Below are positions 7,394 through 8,317 of a stretch of 8,317 nt of DNA, piece after piece (within the stretch, counting starts at the first letter, position 1; each line of letters begins with the position of its first letter). A model generated the notes under the pieces. It had not been told where the DNA came from and did no database searches. It was given only the letters and a program-made list of their open reading frames with translations. The position numbers and the translations under genes are program-made. The stretch lies in NCBI GenBank assembly GCA_007125415.1, contig SLDH01000158.1, forward strand, positions 1-8,317. The letters run 5' to 3'. This DNA comes from Roseovarius sp. Its GTDB lineage: Bacteria; Pseudomonadota; Alphaproteobacteria; Rhodobacterales; Rhodobacteraceae.

Positions 7394-8050
7394 TCATTCG
7401 GCGGTTTGAAAGGTCCTTGCGAAACTGCGTTCAAGCGCGACATCGAGATCCGCCATGCTGACGGGAAGTCCCAGATCGACCAGCGAGGTCACACCGTGGC
7501 CGCTGATGCCGCAGGGAACGATCCCGCTGAAATGCTCCAGATCAGGGTCCACGTTGATAGAAAGCCCGTGGAAGCTGATCCACTTCCGCAGCCTGATGCC
7601 GATGGCCGCGATCTTGTCTTCGCGCCGATCGCCTGAGGCTGTGAAGGGCCTGTCGTCACGTTCGACCCACACACCCACGCGCCCCGCGCGGATGTGCCCG
7701 GTGACATTGAACTCGGCCAGCGCCGCGATAACCCAGCTTTCCAACTGTTGGACGAAGCGGCGCACATCGCGCCCGCGCGCGCCCACATCGAGCATTACGT
7801 AAACCACCCGTTGCCCGGGACCGTGATAGGTATACTGCCCCCCGCGGCGCGTGGTAAAGACAGGGAATCTTCCGGGTTCAATCAGATCTTCCGCTCTGGC
7901 CGAGGTGCCTGCCGTATAGAGCGGCGGATGTTCCACCAGCCAGATGCATTCGGGCGCCTCGCCGCGTGCGATGCGGCTTGCGCGGTCTTCCATGAAGGCT
8001 TCGGCCTCCTTGTAGCCGGTCAGCCCGGCACTGATCATCCACTCTGCCAT
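7394..8050 (-). CDS. lipB: lipoyl(octanoyl) transferase
   Basis: The enzyme moves octanoate from acyl carrier protein to the lipoyl domains of 2-oxoacid dehydrogenases and the glycine cleavage H protein, the first step of lipoate synthesis before LipA adds sulfur. The 218-residue protein is of normal length and shows the family signatures: [12 protein letters not shown] (40-51), [13 protein letters not shown] (68-80) with His76, GRVGVWV (123-129), [13 protein letters not shown] with catalytic Lys146, FHGLSINV (160-167) and GIVPCGI with the acyl-thioester Cys180. Start at ATG 8050 gives MAEW, which matches the style of rhodobacterial LipB; the next in-frame ATG (8038) is possible but less likely. 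It lies upstream of ctaD on the same strand, 168 bases away, and is divergent from the tRNA-Leu gene. No terminator with a clear T run is seen after it, so some read-through into ctaD is possible. Confidence 0.97.
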   Translation of the reverse strand: MAEWMISAGLTGYKEAEAFMEDRASRIARGEAPECIWLVEHPPLYTAGTSARAEDLIEPGRFPVFTTRRGGQYTYHGPGQRVVYVMLDVGARGRDVRRFVQQLESWVIAALAEFNVTGHIRAGRVGVWVERDDRPFTASGDRREDKIAAIGIRLRKWISFHGLSINVDPDLEHFSGIVPCGISGHGVTSLVDLGLPVSMADLDVALERSFARTFQTAE

Positions 8051-8112
8051 GAGGCCGATCTCTAGCGATACGGAGACGCGAAGAAAAGCAGGTCTGCGGC
8101 TTGATTTGCCTC

Positions 8113-8141
8113 TTCACAAGGTCGCGGCCCTCGTCTATATG
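8113..8141 (+). promoter_or_regulatory. candidate promoter of tRNA-Leu
   Basis: TTCACA (8113-8118) and TATATG (8136-8141) are 17 bases apart; the overlapping CTATAT at 16 bases fits the alphaproteobacterial -10 style even better. Transcription would start near 8148, about 17 bases before the mature tRNA. It lies in the 114-base gap divergent from lipB. Confidence 0.5.
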
Positions 8142-8164
8142 CGCTCGGACCACGAATGGTCAGT

Positions 8165-8251
8165 GCGGTCGTGGCGGAATTGGTAGACGCGCAGCGTTGA
8201 GGTCGCTGTTCCTTAACCGGAGTGGAAGTTCGAGTCTTCTCGACCGCACCA
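8165..8251 (+). tRNA. tRNA-Leu, anticodon GAG
   Basis: The 87-base gene folds into a full class II tRNA. The acceptor stem GCGGTCG (8165-8171) pairs with CGACCGC (8241-8247), followed by discriminator A and an encoded CCA (8249-8251). The D arm contains AATTGGTAGAC. The anticodon stem CAGCG/CGCTG (8192-8196, 8204-8208) encloses loop TTGAGGT, giving anticodon GAG at 8199-8201, which reads the leucine codons CUC and CUU. The long variable arm (about 8209-8223, stem TCC/GGA) is the class II hallmark. The T arm is GGAAG-TTCGAGT-CTTCT with one G-T pair. After it, 8252-8317 holds no gene I can support. Confidence 0.97.
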
Positions 8252-8317
8252 GATTATCTCTCATGATTGTTGATCGCTGCCGAGCTCCCGATCGGCGTAC
8301 CCCAAAAGCGATGCCAA

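Noticed and set aside
8252..8317. Hairpin GCCGA/TCGGC after the tRNA as its terminator
   Set aside because: Only five pairs with an eight-base loop and no T run follow it; not strong enough to call.

Overview
The window is a stretch of ordinary chromosome from a GC-rich alphaproteobacterium, most likely a member of the Rhodobacterales (Rhodobacteraceae/Roseobacter group). The basis is protein style. The cytochrome oxidase subunit I keeps every Paracoccus denitrificans key residue at an offset of exactly one. The LipB, FolP and FolB sequences have the form I associate with this group, and purine-rich GGAG ribosome sites precede several genes. No mobile element, CRISPR array, ribosomal RNA or phage gene is visible. 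This is a taxonomic inference, not a database match.

Layout from left to right: (1) 1-121 is a leader with an AT-rich start and the ilvC ribosome site. (2) ilvC (ketol-acid reductoisomerase, +) ends at 1144 and is followed at once by a strong hairpin terminator. (3) An EamA/DMT-type ten-helix exporter (+) starts just past that terminator. (4) The exporter meets folP tail to tail at 2145-2208, where two adjacent AT-rich hairpins lie; the exporter stop codon is inside the first. (5) On the minus strand, folB and folP form a translationally coupled pair (ATGA overlap). FolB carries an extra C-terminal domain that looks like a degenerate amino-acid-kinase fold. (6) Upstream of folB, also minus, is a Rieske non-heme iron oxygenase alpha subunit of the quaternary-ammonium (CntA/GbcA) type. 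(7) Next is ctaD (cytochrome aa3 oxidase subunit I, minus) with a strong terminator and a 168-base leader full of inverted repeats. (8) lipB (octanoyltransferase, minus) follows. (9) A divergent tRNA-Leu(GAG) on the plus strand has its own promoter. The last 66 bases hold nothing I can name.

Functionally the genes are mostly core metabolism: branched-chain amino acid synthesis (ilvC), folate synthesis (folB, folP), lipoate attachment (lipB), respiration (ctaD) and translation (tRNA-Leu). Only folB and folP clearly act in one pathway. The exporter and the Rieske oxygenase look like accessory single genes placed between housekeeping units. The oxygenase lacks a visible reductase partner and probably acts on a methylated amine such as carnitine or a betaine.

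I do not see a new multi-gene system. The points most worth following are the FolB fusion domain, the orphan Rieske oxygenase, the paired AT-rich hairpins at 2145-2190, and the nested inverted repeats in front of ctaD.
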